From: Clostridium sp. CM027
GTDB lineage: Bacteria > Bacillota > Clostridia > Clostridiales > Clostridiaceae
Length of the DNA: 64,000 nucleotides
NCBI RefSeq assembly: GCF_024730565.1
Contig: NZ_CP077725.1
Span: forward strand, 1,116,001 to 1,180,000
Reading direction: 5' to 3'
Below, piece after piece: positions 21,104-30,245 of the stretch (positions within the stretch are counted from its first letter, which is position 1; each line of letters opens with the position of its first letter). Below the pieces are notes generated by a model, which did no database searches, had not been told where the DNA came from, and was given only the letters and a program-made list of their open reading frames with translations. Made by a program: the position numbers and the translations under genes.

Positions 21104-23830
21104 TTATACCTCCTCAAAATACTCATCATAATCAATATAAATTTTTTCCATTATTGCATTATAATACAATTCTTTTTCTTTAGCTATATTGGGTATTTTA
21201 TATCTTTCTATTGTAATACCATACACACTACTAATATTTTCTATCAAATCGAAAATATCTATACTTCTGTATTTGCATACAACCTGCTCTACCAAATCAT
21301 TTAAATTTACTCTATCAGCGCCCTTTCTAAATATAAAATTTCCATCAATTTTTCTATACTTAAATCGTGTATCACACCTTAACAACGCACTATAGAACCA
21401 ATTATCAAATCCTAGCTCGTCTAACCTATGTTCAAATCCTTTTTTTCTTAATGATTTAATCGTAAACAATTCTTCAACAACAAATTCATACACATCATCT
21501 ATAAACTCTTGCAGTTTTTCTTTACCAATACCCTTTTGCTCAAGTCTCCTAATATTAACAAATTCATTTGGCAAAAACTCCACTATTTCAAACTGCCCTT
21601 TGAGCATCTGCAAAGAATTATAATAGGCTTGCCAACATGTAAACCGTGAATCCAATAAAGTTGCATCAAAAATATCATTATTTAACATTATGGTTCTAAA
21701 ATACTGTTCAAGATTTGTAAATTTATCCGAATAAATTATGCCTGTATTTACTTTAAATCCTAATCTCTTTAGGTTATATGGGTTAATAAGTTTTGGATTC
21801 CCCATAGGAAATAACTTAATGTATATTTCTCTAACATCCTTAATTAGATAAATATCATCTTCTAATTTTTCTTTCACTCTAATAAACTCATTGCCTAACA
21901 AGCCTTCAGAATCAATCGTATATAACCCATTATGATAAAATCCATCAATGCTTTTGAAATAATTAGCTACTGCCGTTTCTGTTTTTACTCCATATTCTTT
22001 TTCATATGCTTTTGCTAGCTCGTAACTTTCAATTGGAGCAGTTTCTAATAATATATCCATCACTTGCATATCTCTGTCTGGTTTTCCGAACTCTATATTA
22101 GGCATTCTAGATAATATAATATTGAAATTGTTATTATCAAGAAATACTTTTTTCATTAAATTATGTAATTCATACTCATCCCTAATATCCCACTCCTCCA
22201 TAATTTCAATATAATCATTAAAAAATTTCAAAGTAGAATATTCTACATTTTCAAATTGGCTTAGATTAAGAGCATCTACTATCCTTTGTGCATTCATTTC
22301 AGTAAAATCATACTTGCGTAACTTCTTACCGTACTTCCATAATACCTTTTTACTATTAGCAAGTGTACTTTCAAAATATCTCTTCGGATACATAAATTTA
22401 TTTATTTCATGCAAGCTATAATCTTCCAAGAACATATAATATAAATCAGATAGATCCTGAGATGTCACTTCATCTTTACAGTAAGTTCTTAATATATACT
22501 CTAATATCTCTTGCCGGTCCTTTTTTATCCAAGAACTACCAACCATTATGTAGTCCTTGAATATTATTTTTTCTGCTCTTAAACGAATCTGAATAGTAAT
22601 ATCATAATCTTCTAATATATCCTCTGGACTTTTATTCCCTCTATTATATTTATATTTTAAATATCCATATACCAAATCAGATTCATTATATGCATATCTA
22701 AACAGTTCTGATGTCCACTCATACTTTTCAAAACTTTCTTTATAATCATCCTCTCTTACCCTTGGAATTTTTTTTACAACCTTTTTTTCTAATTGGCGTA
22801 CTCTCTCCCTTGTAACTTTAAGTATAATTCCAGTTTCTTCTAACGTTTTCCCTCTAAATCGCTCATATAACATTGTTTTTTCTCTTTCAATTTCTAATGA
22901 ATTTATATACTCGCTAAGAATCGGATATGAAATTCTATAATTCCCTTCATATTGTTCTATTCTTTTTGTTTCAATTAACTCATTTATTATATTTTTTATA
23001 ATATCACTATTCTTTAAATGATTTGGTATATTCCTCATAATTTCTGGTAAATTAATTAAACCCTCCATCTTCTTTACAAATCTAAAGATATGCTTTTTCA
23101 ATAAATCTCTCAGAATATTATTGTCATAAACAATATCCAAAAACTCTTTATTATTTATTAATTCTTCACTTCTTACACAAACAACATCTATAATAACAGA
23201 ACTTGTTTTTATTTTCATATATATAATTGATTTTAATGTTCTTTTATCATATTCCACTAAACTCTGCTCATACTCTTTTAACAATACGTTGATAATTTCT
23301 TGAATAGCATCGTTTTCTTTTATATTTTCTTGATCATAAATTATATGAACAACTGATTTTAGAGTATCAATTATCTCATTTCTACACTTTTCCCCAAGAT
23401 TCTTTATTTCATTTAGTGACTCCACCCTTAATTCTACTAATTGAGATGCATATTGATATCCATTTAGTTTAAGTGCGTTTAGAGATCTTACCGACAGCTT
23501 CATATCTTTAATTTTAATATCATCGCCATATTCTTCACTTTCATAATAGAATAATATCTTTGAAATTTTTTTTTCACTATCAGCAAGTATATCCAACACA
23601 GTAAATTCTTTATCTTCAAAAACAAAATCACTAGATTTTAATTTTAATATTACATTATTAATTTCTTCTAATGATTTCGCCCCTAAATTTCTGAATTTTT
23701 CCAACTCATATACTGGAACTTCTAACAACTCCTTAACAGTATTTATATTGTTTCTTTTCAAACAATTATACGATCTCACAGAAAAATTTAATTTTTCAAT
23801 ATACAATTCATTTTCTTTAATATTTTTCAT
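21104..23830 (-). CDS. Large protein with two RNAP alpha-CTD-like domains and a sigma region 4-like HTH
   Basis: This 908-residue protein opens with two helix-hairpin-helix units that look like the C-terminal domain of RNA polymerase alpha: [19 protein letters not shown] ... [11 protein letters not shown] (14-57), and again [15 protein letters not shown] ... [11 protein letters not shown] (112-153). At 316-350 is a sigma-70 region 4-like helix-turn-helix, [20 protein letters not shown] plus LEKK. The rest carries several winged-helix-like stretches (about 615-665 and 855-900). All recognisable parts bind DNA or RNA polymerase. It is the first gene of a three-gene operon with a ParB-like protein and a PLD-SNF2 helicase, so it could be the target-recognition or transcription-sensing subunit. 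That role is inference. Confidence 0.75.
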   Translation of the reverse strand: MKNIKENELYIEKLNFSVRSYNCLKRNNINTVKELLEVPVYELEKFRNLGAKSLEEINNVILKLKSSDFVFEDKEFTVLDILADSEKKISKILFYYESEEYGDDIKIKDMKLSVRSLNALKLNGYQYASQLVELRVESLNEIKNLGEKCRNEIIDTLKSVVHIIYDQENIKENDAIQEIINVLLKEYEQSLVEYDKRTLKSIIYMKIKTSSVIIDVVCVRSEELINNKEFLDIVYDNNILRDLLKKHIFRFVKKMEGLINLPEIMRNIPNHLKNSDIIKNIINELIETKRIEQYEGNYRISYPILSEYINSLEIEREKTMLYERFRGKTLEETGIILKVTRERVRQLEKKVVKKIPRVREDDYKESFEKYEWTSELFRYAYNESDLVYGYLKYKYNRGNKSPEDILEDYDITIQIRLRAEKIIFKDYIMVGSSWIKKDRQEILEYILRTYCKDEVTSQDLSDLYYMFLEDYSLHEINKFMYPKRYFESTLANSKKVLWKYGKKLRKYDFTEMNAQRIVDALNLSQFENVEYSTLKFFNDYIEIMEEWDIRDEYELHNLMKKVFLDNNNFNIILSRMPNIEFGKPDRDMQVMDILLETAPIESYELAKAYEKEYGVKTETAVANYFKSIDGFYHNGLYTIDSEGLLGNEFIRVKEKLEDDIYLIKDVREIYIKLFPMGNPKLINPYNLKRLGFKVNTGIIYSDKFTNLEQYFRTIMLNNDIFDATLLDSRFTCWQAYYNSLQMLKGQFEIVEFLPNEFVNIRRLEQKGIGKEKLQEFIDDVYEFVVEELFTIKSLRKKGFEHRLDELGFDNWFYSALLRCDTRFKYRKIDGNFIFRKGADRVNLNDLVEQVVCKYRSIDIFDLIENISSVYGITIERYKIPNIAKEKELYYNAIMEKIYIDYDEYFEEV

Positions 23831-23890
23831 ACTTTTCCACCCTCACCAAACTACTAATTATTAAATTATTTATTGAAATTTTAAAATTAG

Positions 23891-23962
23891 CAAATTCACT
23901 TTGCTAAAAAAATCCCCGGCGGAAATGAACCAATTGTACCCACAATTGGTTTTGCTATTAGT
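23891..23962 (+). repeat. Dispersed repeat, copy 1
   Basis: About 70 bases resemble 27159-27235: AAATTCACT, an A-run, CCCCGG, then a palindromic core (CAATTGTACCCACAATTG here). It lies between the helicase cassette promoter and the FxLYD pseudogene. Confidence 0.55.
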
Positions 23963-24039
23963 TAAAGGTTAATGCCTTCTTATATATAAACCTATATTTT
24001 GCTTTGACTTTTTTAGTCTTATTCTGCTAATGTCTCAAC

Positions 24040-24735
24040 TTAAATTTTAGTTTTTGAAACATTACTAAAATCGCCTGTTGACATAGCAGTATATGTCTTA
24101 GTTGCACCCCGCTCCAAATTTATTCATTTCACCAGCAGCATCAATTAGTTTGCTGTTTTTATCATAAAAACCACTCACTATAGTAAAAGTATGTTCCTTA
24201 GTATCCGTGTTCTTAACTTCACTCTCTACGGTAGTAGTTCCTGATTCACCCTTAGATACTAAATTTGAGAATGTACGCACAGAAGCTTTATCTTGTGCCG
24301 AAGATTCAGCCATAGTATCTACTTCTACTTTATAACTATCTGATTTACTAAAATCTTCAGTATCCATTGCTGTAAAACTCTTAGTGTCCGTAGGCTATAA
24401 CTCATTTATTGAATCCATAGCTGTTCCAAGAAATTTTTTAGTTTAATCATAGAAACATACTTTAAGGGTAAAAGTATGTTTTTGACCATCATTACTTTTT
24501 GCCTCACCATTTACAGTGGCAATTTCACTAGCTGAAGTAACAAGTATTTTGGAAAAATTTATATCATCTTTTTTAGGAGTAATTGAAGCTGTAGTCGTAG
24601 TTCCACTTGTACTCCCATTACTACCCATAGCTTTAGTTAATCCTACTACAACAATAATTGCTAATATAAGAGTTAATAATTTATGTTGCCTAAAGAAATT
24701 TCTCTAGTCTTTGCCAAAATGTACACACTTCTTTA
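24040..24735 (-). pseudogene. Broken membrane-anchored FxLYD-repeat protein
   Basis: Pieces in different frames add up to a known layout. They are the end of a short zinc-ribbon-like segment with an in-frame stop (KCVHFGKD, stop), a membrane helix (LLTLILAIIVVVGL), a Ser/Thr-rich linker, and two repeats of the FxLYD type. Each repeat has VxGEAKSNDGQKHTF or VESEVKNTDTKEHTF followed by an FYD motif, and the first ends in FTAMDTEDFS. There is a stop in the first repeat's tail (near 24396), and a frameshift near 24110 just before the last repeat's GATKTYTAM segment. It is probably a decayed surface protein. Confidence 0.6.
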
Positions 24736-24945
24736 CCCCTTTAGCAATCTAAGTTTATTGATAAACAATACATAATTCATTTAACCCACACTCCATCCAC
24801 TTATTATAGTTATATTATACCATAAACATACAAATATTGATGGTTTTTGTTCAACCTACCGGGGAATTTTTGAAGGAGCTTGAGACTGAGATTGCTACCA
24901 CCATAATAATACTAAAAGCAAGCAATACTTTACAATTATTGCTAC

Positions 24946-25040
24946 GAGTAGAGTAAGTCAGAGGCTTTCGCCTCCTTCTCCTCATCAAACCGTGCTTGCG
25001 GTTTTCCCGCACACGGCTTTCAGATATTCATCTTCCTAAG
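24946..25040 (-). ncRNA. 3' end of a group II intron (domains V and VI)
   Basis: On the minus strand 25020-24987 form a 34-base domain V: AAAGCCGUG ... CACGGUUU with the AGC triad, a GAAA loop and a two-base bulge. Domain VI follows as GGAGGCGAAAGCCTC, with the 3' splice site near ACTCTAC at about 24946. The intron body and its reverse transcriptase are not present upstream, so this is a tail fragment. Confidence 0.7.
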
Positions 25041-25152
25041 GCATTCAGTTTTAGTAAGATAAGTGTCCTAACCCTAATCTTTTCAATTTCACAATTAACT
25101 CTCCTGTGTATCTACATCTATACTTTAATTGTTTCTTATTTCTATACCATAT

Positions 25153-25200
25153 AGCAAATATAAACTTCCAGTTTATGTAACGACCTCCGAGGTCATAGTA
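25153..25200 (-). repeat. 48-bp direct repeat, copy A
   Basis: It matches 26442-26489 with four mismatches in 48 bases. It contains two small palindromes, AAACTTCCAGTTT and GACCTCCGAGGTC. Both copies keep the same open frame on the minus strand (YYDL-G-GRYIN type). Confidence 0.7.
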
Positions 25201-25204
25201 AAAA

Positions 25205-25345
25205 CTGGAAGTTTTCACTTTCTACAAGAAACCGTCCATATGGTAAGCTGACTTTACCATCTGCAAACCTCTTTCTCTTGCCCCATGTAATATTCTCACT
25301 TATAGACCTACTTTCTTCCTGCTGTGACGTCTGCTGGAGCATATC
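25205..25345 (-). pseudogene. Fragment of a large serine recombinase
   Basis: Translation on the minus strand gives SISENITWGKRKRFADGKVS followed by LPYGRFL. This is a highly recognisable piece of the recombinase domain of large serine recombinases (TnpX/SpoIVCA type). The catalytic N-terminus is missing, and the frame ends soon after in a repeat. It directly follows the headless phosphoesterase. Confidence 0.65.
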
Positions 25346-25351
25346 GACCAT

Positions 25352-26446
25352 CTACTCACCATCAATTTCTACAATGAGTGTATCGTTAATCATATCCTCA
25401 ATTCTGTTTGCCTCCTTGATATGATTAACAAAATCGTAATTTAGCATTTCCTCATTCCATATGCGAACAATACTTTTTTCAGCAACATACTGCAGGCTTT
25501 TAATTATTCTTGAAATCTTATACAGGTAGCTGCCTTCATCATACATGGAACTTTCATCTTCCCATTCTTTCAACTGGCTAGAGTACTGTAGGGCAGGCAT
25601 ATTTAAACTCAGTTCCTTTTCATGTCTTGTGTAATTATCTTTCAGCAATTTACAATACTCCTGTGATTCCAGTAACGCCTTGAAATCCTTGTAAATAATT
25701 CTGGATTTCACATCATAAGCAAAGTAAGGTGTGACCTTTCCATCTATTGGATTAACAAACAAGTGGCAATAAGAATATAATTCAAAATTTTCCAGTTTAT
25801 TCACATCCACTATGCGGCCATGAATCTTTCCAGATCCTCCAAGTCCTTTTACGAACTCGGAAATTTTCTTCTGCCCACCCGTGTATCGGTCTAATAGCTG
25901 GTGAATATTTTCCGTATAGATATCAAGAGTAGCATAATAATATTGTAAATCCTCCAGGCTATTCCGTAGCAACTTGCCCTTATTGAAATCTGAATACTGA
26001 CTCTTTGTTATTTCATGAATGCCATCTTCTAAATATGCAAAAATATCATATTCATTATCAATATAGAAGTATTTTAGTCCTATCGTTTCTGTTTTATAAC
26101 CAATTTGATTATCTGCATAAACCACCTTTTTACTGCTAATATCAAAGTAATTATGGTGGTTATGTCCGTTTACGTAAATCCAGTTCGGATTATGTGAGTC
26201 TGCATTCCAGTCCCATTTCTGCATATGTGGAAGCACTATAACCTTATTATGAGGAAGAGCCTGTAGCAATTTTCGATATATGGTATCAAATCTACGAGTT
26301 TCAGAAATATCTCTTTTCAGTGCCTCTTCCGCAGATTCCGATTCCTCAAAAGATTTTCCATAACGCATGTTCACAGCATTATATTTATCATTTAAGCCGC
26401 TAAATCCAATGCCTCCAAACACTGCTATGGAACACTCCTGAAGCAA
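25352..26446 (-). pseudogene. Calcineurin-like metallophosphoesterase lacking its N-terminus
   Basis: The 364-codon frame has the C-terminal half of a metallophosphoesterase: VFGGIGFSGLNDKYNA, then LPHMQKWDWN and the metal-binding VNGHNHHN, followed by a helical tail. The first metal motifs (DxH, GDxxD, GNHD) are absent because the frame begins just after the 48-bp repeat at 26442-26489. Upstream sequence carries unrelated coding debris. The ATG 26446 has no convincing SD. It is likely inactive, though the remaining frame is open to its stop, so the truncation may be recent. Confidence 0.6.
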
Positions 26447-26489
26447 ACATAAACTTACAGTTTATGTAACGACCTCTGAGGTCGTAGTA
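26442..26489 (-). repeat. 48-bp direct repeat, copy B
   Basis: This is the second copy of the repeat at 25153-25200, in the same orientation, bounding the truncated phosphoesterase frame on its 5' side. It holds the palindrome CGACCTCTGAGGTCG. Confidence 0.7.
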
Positions 26490-26711
26490 TTGGGCGTAGA
26501 AGCGGAAATCTTCCATTTTTATCTTCTACATCTTCATAATATATTCCCATAATTTCACTCTCTACCATAGCATCAGTCTGTTCTCTGTGGGCATTTGAAT
26601 GTATATATGTGAAGTCTAAATAGGTATTTTAGCTTTAAGTGCATAACAAAGAACATAACAACAGTTAACTTCATAATATATATAATGTATTTATATTATG
26701 GAGGGAAGGCT

Positions 26712-27158
26712 TTGAGCAAATTCCACACGGAAATGTTACACGTTAATTTTGGCATGGGAACAGGTGAAACAAACCCAATTATTCCTAGAAAATATACCCT
26801 TACTCATTCAGACGTTACCGGAGAATTATTTTTGACTATTGCAGCAAAGTATGATTATGATAAAATCACTGACATGAGGGATGAAGTGCTGGCAGAATGG
26901 ATCATGGTTAATAGTGAGTACGCACTGATGGTTAATGTTATGGTAGATAAAGAAAAGAACCCAATAATGTCAGCGGTACGTAATAGCATTTTCACAAAAG
27001 AATTACCGCTAGCATTGCAAGCACTTAGATATGGAGATAGAGAATTTTTTAGAGAAAATCCCTCTTTAGATAAAGCACCTATTTATGTGAAATTTAATTC
27101 TGTTTATCCTATCTTTAATCGTTTAGAACTATGGGGAACGCCTTCAGATTATAAATAA
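26712..27158 (+). CDS. Stay-green (SGR) family protein, possible Mg-dechelatase homologue
   Basis: This 148-residue protein matches the stay-green domain: LHVNFGMGTGETNPIIPRKY, then TLTHSDVTGELFLTIAAKYD, MRDEVLAEW, KELPLALQALRYGDREFF, and a terminal ELWGTPSDYK. In plants SGR removes Mg2+ from chlorophyll a; bacterial homologues are known in non-photosynthetic lineages, and some act on chlorophyll derivatives. Its role here is unknown. I place the start at TTG 26712 because GGAGGG (26700-26705) is six bases upstream; the longer frame from ATG 26685 would start before that SD. It is a single gene among mobile-element debris with its own terminator. Confidence 0.8.
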   Translation: MSKFHTEMLHVNFGMGTGETNPIIPRKYTLTHSDVTGELFLTIAAKYDYDKITDMRDEVLAEWIMVNSEYALMVNVMVDKEKNPIMSAVRNSIFTKELPLALQALRYGDREFFRENPSLDKAPIYVKFNSVYPIFNRLELWGTPSDYK

Positions 27159-27235
27159 CAAATTCACTCTTTTCATAAAAACCCCCGGGGTACGTAAACA
27201 AATTGTGAACACAATTTGTTTTACTAAATTAAAAC
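27159..27235 (+). repeat. Dispersed repeat, copy 2
   Basis: It resembles 23891-23962 and shares its palindromic core, AACAAATTGTGAACACAATT, with 48835-48854. It begins immediately after the stay-green stop codon. Confidence 0.55.
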
Positions 27236-27240
27236 GTAAG

Positions 27241-27274
27241 AAAACCCACAACTAATTAAATAGTTGTGGGTTTT
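27241..27274. terminator. Bidirectional terminator
   Basis: A perfect 14-bp stem (27241-27254 with 27261-27274, AAAACCCACAACTA / TAGTTGTGGGTTTT) with a six-base loop. It lies between the stay-green gene and the convergent hydrogenase gene. Confidence 0.85.
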
Positions 27275-27442
27275 ACTGTATAATAAATACGATTTTAATA
27301 CACTTTAGCTATAATTAATTCTGACAAAAAATCAAAAAATTTAGTCCAATGCTTTTTTTTTAAGAATATATACATTATTATATAAATATTTATTTCCAAT
27401 GGCACAAAAATAAATAAATAAATAATATTTTCTATTCTTCCT

Positions 27443-28951
27443 CTAGATTTTTCCATCTAACAAGTAAAGTTTGTCAGCATATTTGGACTCATCTGAAATC
27501 TTCAGCTCAGAATTTTTAGCCGCTTGTTTAACCTGAGCACCAGCTATGTTAGGTTTGACAATACACCCAGCTCCAGCCACACAGCCACCCGGACACGCCA
27601 TTCCTTCAATGAGATATCCATCATACTTTCCTTTTGCGGCATCATTACACATCTCCCTACATTCTCTCAGTCCATTCGCAGCTTTAATCTTCACTTCTCG
27701 CCCTGGATGTTCTTTTTTTATCAAATCAGCTACAGCCTTAGCGACTCCACCTGCAACCGCAAAGCCTCTTCCTGAACCAGTTGCTTCATTACTCAAGCTC
27801 ATATCTGTACCAATTATTTCTACTTCTTTGGCTGTAAGCATTCCAGATAACTCCTCATATGTAATTACAAAATCAACTTCACTTTTTACGCTTTTTCTGG
27901 AAGCTTCTAATTTTTTCGCACTACATGGCCCAACAAAAACAATCATTGCATCTTTATATTTTTCTCTCACAAGTCGAGCAGCAAAAACCATTGGAGTCAA
28001 AGTCATTGAAATATTTTCAGCATATTCAGGATATAATTTTTTAGCCATAACAGACCATGAAGGGCAGCATGAAGTACCCATAAAGGAAAGTTTTTCAGGT
28101 ACATTTTCTATAAAATCTTTTGCCTCATCAATTGTACAAATATCTGCACCAATCGCAACTTCAACAACATCTTTAAATCCAATTGTAATCATCCCTCTTT
28201 TAAAATCATTAAATCCAACATTTCTACCAAACTGCCCCACATATGATGGAGCTACAATTGCAATTACTTCTTTGTTTTGATTAATTGCCTGAATTAGTTG
28301 AAATATTTGGCTTTTATCAGATATTGCTCCAAAAGGACAATTTACCAAACACATTCCACAGCTAACACATTTATCATAATCTATTGATGCTCTGCCATAT
28401 TCATCCGTATATATTGCATCCACTCCGCATGCCATGGCACATGGGCGCTCATGTTTTATTATTGCTGAATACGAACACACTTTAGCACATAAACCACACT
28501 TTATACATTTTTCCTGATCAATAACACTTTTCCCATTAGCTATATTAACTGCGCCTTTAGGACAAACTTCTACACAAGGGTGTGCTAGGCAACCCCGGCA
28601 CATATTTGTAACTTCATAGCTATTTGTTGGACAAGAATTACAAGCAAATTTTATAATATTTACAAGTGGGGGTTCATAATATTTTGAAGGTTTTGTTGCC
28701 CCCTCTAATCCCTCCGTAATTGATCTTGGTTTATCACTTGGTCTTAAATTTAGTCCCATTGCCAAACGGATTCGCTCACTAACTATTGCTCTTTCAAGAA
28801 ATGTACTTTCTCTATACTTACCCACCTCTCCACGAATGATCTCATATGGAATATTCTCTATATCTTTTAAATTGTCTTCAAAGGCCATCTTACTTACGGC
28901 CGTAAAAACTTTGTGTCTAATATCAGTAAGTGTTTTATATTCGTATTTCAT
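27443..28951 (-). CDS. Monomeric [FeFe]-hydrogenase (group B-like)
   Basis: This 502-residue protein has an N-terminal ferredoxin-like region rich in Cys (C104-C130, C149-C159, C171-C175 and C195-C205), followed by the H-cluster domain. The three signature loops are TSCCPSW (293-299), GPCSAKKLEA (341-350) and EGMACPGGCVAGAG near 446. The TSCCP and GPCSAKK variants are those of group B enzymes rather than the classical CpI type. It evolves or oxidises H2 with ferredoxin in the cytoplasm. Maturases are not nearby. AGGAG precedes the ATG. Confidence 0.88.
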   Translation of the reverse strand: MKYEYKTLTDIRHKVFTAVSKMAFEDNLKDIENIPYEIIRGEVGKYRESTFLERAIVSERIRLAMGLNLRPSDKPRSITEGLEGATKPSKYYEPPLVNIIKFACNSCPTNSYEVTNMCRGCLAHPCVEVCPKGAVNIANGKSVIDQEKCIKCGLCAKVCSYSAIIKHERPCAMACGVDAIYTDEYGRASIDYDKCVSCGMCLVNCPFGAISDKSQIFQLIQAINQNKEVIAIVAPSYVGQFGRNVGFNDFKRGMITIGFKDVVEVAIGADICTIDEAKDFIENVPEKLSFMGTSCCPSWSVMAKKLYPEYAENISMTLTPMVFAARLVREKYKDAMIVFVGPCSAKKLEASRKSVKSEVDFVITYEELSGMLTAKEVEIIGTDMSLSNEATGSGRGFAVAGGVAKAVADLIKKEHPGREVKIKAANGLRECREMCNDAAKGKYDGYLIEGMACPGGCVAGAGCIVKPNIAGAQVKQAAKNSELKISDESKYADKLYLLDGKI

Positions 28952-29149
28952 TTTTACTCCTTTTATGCTTTGATATTTATAAAAACTACATATATATATT
29001 CTTCGTTAGAATATCATATAGCAATAATTCAGTCAATTTTGTTTGTGTATTTATTTTACTTATAGCTTTTTATATTATGACTGGTTAATTATCATGAATT
29101 TTTCTTTAATTGCTGTGATTGCACCTTGAACAGCGCTCTTACCTTTTTT

Positions 29150-29560
29150 CTATATGACTATCCCATTACAATGGTCTACTTCATGTTGAATAATTTGAGC
29201 AATCCATCCTGAGTATTTTCCCCTTCGCTTCTTAAATCCCGAATCAAAATACTCTACTTCTATCTCTTTGAATCTATTAGTTTTTCTAACACCTATAAGT
29301 GAAAGACATCCTTCTTCTGTTTCATATTGACCCGATTTATTCACTATCACAGGATTAATCATCGGAACGTTCATATCACCCATACTGATCACAATAATTC
29401 TTTTTTTGACACCAATCATATTAGCTGCCATTCCTACACAGCCTTCTTTATTTGCTTTAAGCGTATCAAGCAAATCCTGTATCACCTGAGCATCTGCTTT
29501 TGTAGCAAGTTCTGATTTTTGATTAAGAAAAAATATGTCTTTCATAACTGATCTAACCAT
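29150..29560 (-). CDS. def: Peptide deformylase, short clostridial form
   Basis: At 136 residues, all three deformylase motifs are present: GCVGMAANMIG (40-50; the usual Gln after AA is Asn), EGCLS with metal ligand Cys85, and QHEVDH (125-130) with H126, E127 and H130. It removes the N-formyl group from new proteins. The C-terminus stops soon after motif III, typical of the short group. The Gln-to-Asn change in motif I is seen in some clostridial copies but could lower activity. This may be an extra paralogue rather than the essential enzyme. GAAGGAG precedes the ATG. Confidence 0.85.
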   Translation of the reverse strand: MVRSVMKDIFFLNQKSELATKADAQVIQDLLDTLKANKEGCVGMAANMIGVKKRIIVISMGDMNVPMINPVIVNKSGQYETEEGCLSLIGVRKTNRFKEIEVEYFDSGFKKRRGKYSGWIAQIIQHEVDHCNGIVI

Positions 29561-29638
29561 ATGTTATACTCCTTCTTTAGTCTTATTTATATTTTTAAAT
29601 GATTCCTCTATTGTACAAATACATTATGGAGCTTGTAT

Positions 29639-29681
29639 TAGAAAATGCATAGCAAAATTTGATTTTACTATACATTTTCTA
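29639..29681 (-). terminator. Hairpin terminator after the 85-residue ORF
   Basis: About 20 bases (TAGAAAATGCATAGCAAAAT) pair with ATTTTACTATACATTTTCTA with two mismatches around a three-base loop. It lies just beyond the stop at 29687 on the minus strand. Confidence 0.55.
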
Positions 29682-29686
29682 TGAAT

Positions 29687-29944
29687 TCAATATAATTTCT
29701 TAATTAATAATGGTAACTTATCTAATTTTTCACTATATCGTTCTTCATTAAATAACTCCTCGTTTTTCAAAACATAATATAGCTCTTCCACTAAAACTGC
29801 TCCAATCATTTTCTTTGCCATATCTTGTGCATATCCACAAGCTACTAATTTTCCAAAAACTTCAGTTGTACATTTAGGATTGTTATCCTTTATTTGATTT
29901 TCAACAGTTTCCATAATATGGTCTTTTAATTTATCCTTTACCAA
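29687..29944 (-). CDS. Conserved small helical protein of unknown function
   Basis: The 85-residue protein is predicted helical and soluble, with segments VENQIKDNNPKCTTEVFGKL and YAQDMAKKMIGAVLVEELYY. The pattern looks like a compact helical domain often found as a stand-alone small protein in clostridia, but I cannot name the family. The start is a TTG at 29944 behind AAAGGGG with a long spacer; the Met at residue 11 is an alternative. It lies 126 bases upstream of a hairpin-bearing gap and is not clearly co-transcribed with deformylase. Confidence 0.55.
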   Translation of the reverse strand: MVKDKLKDHIMETVENQIKDNNPKCTTEVFGKLVACGYAQDMAKKMIGAVLVEELYYVLKNEELFNEERYSEKLDKLPLLIKKLY

Positions 29945-30245
29945 GATTGCATTTCCCCTTTATTTAGTTATTGTTTATCGCAAACATTGTTCTCTAAATA
30001 CTAAACATCTATATCAATGATAACATAGCTGATAAGAAATATTAATACATTCATCCCTTTTATACTATCTTCTTTTATTCTGAAACTCCCACGCTTAAAA
30101 GCATGTGGTTCTTAGGTACTAAATAACTTTCTTTAATATCACGAATGATATTAACACTAATTATTTTCCCCAAAAATTTCACCATCAAGGATTGCAACAA
30201 CCCGTTAGCGATAGCATAATGCCCGTTTCAAGACATTTTTTTATT

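Noticed and set aside
23891-27235. CRISPR array suggested by repeated palindromes
   Set aside because: Copies are thousands of bases apart, not regularly spaced, and no cas genes are present.
27524-28280. Long plus-strand frames (83 and 244 codons) opposite the hydrogenase gene
   Set aside because: The minus-strand protein has intact H-cluster motifs; the plus frames are shadows created by codon bias.
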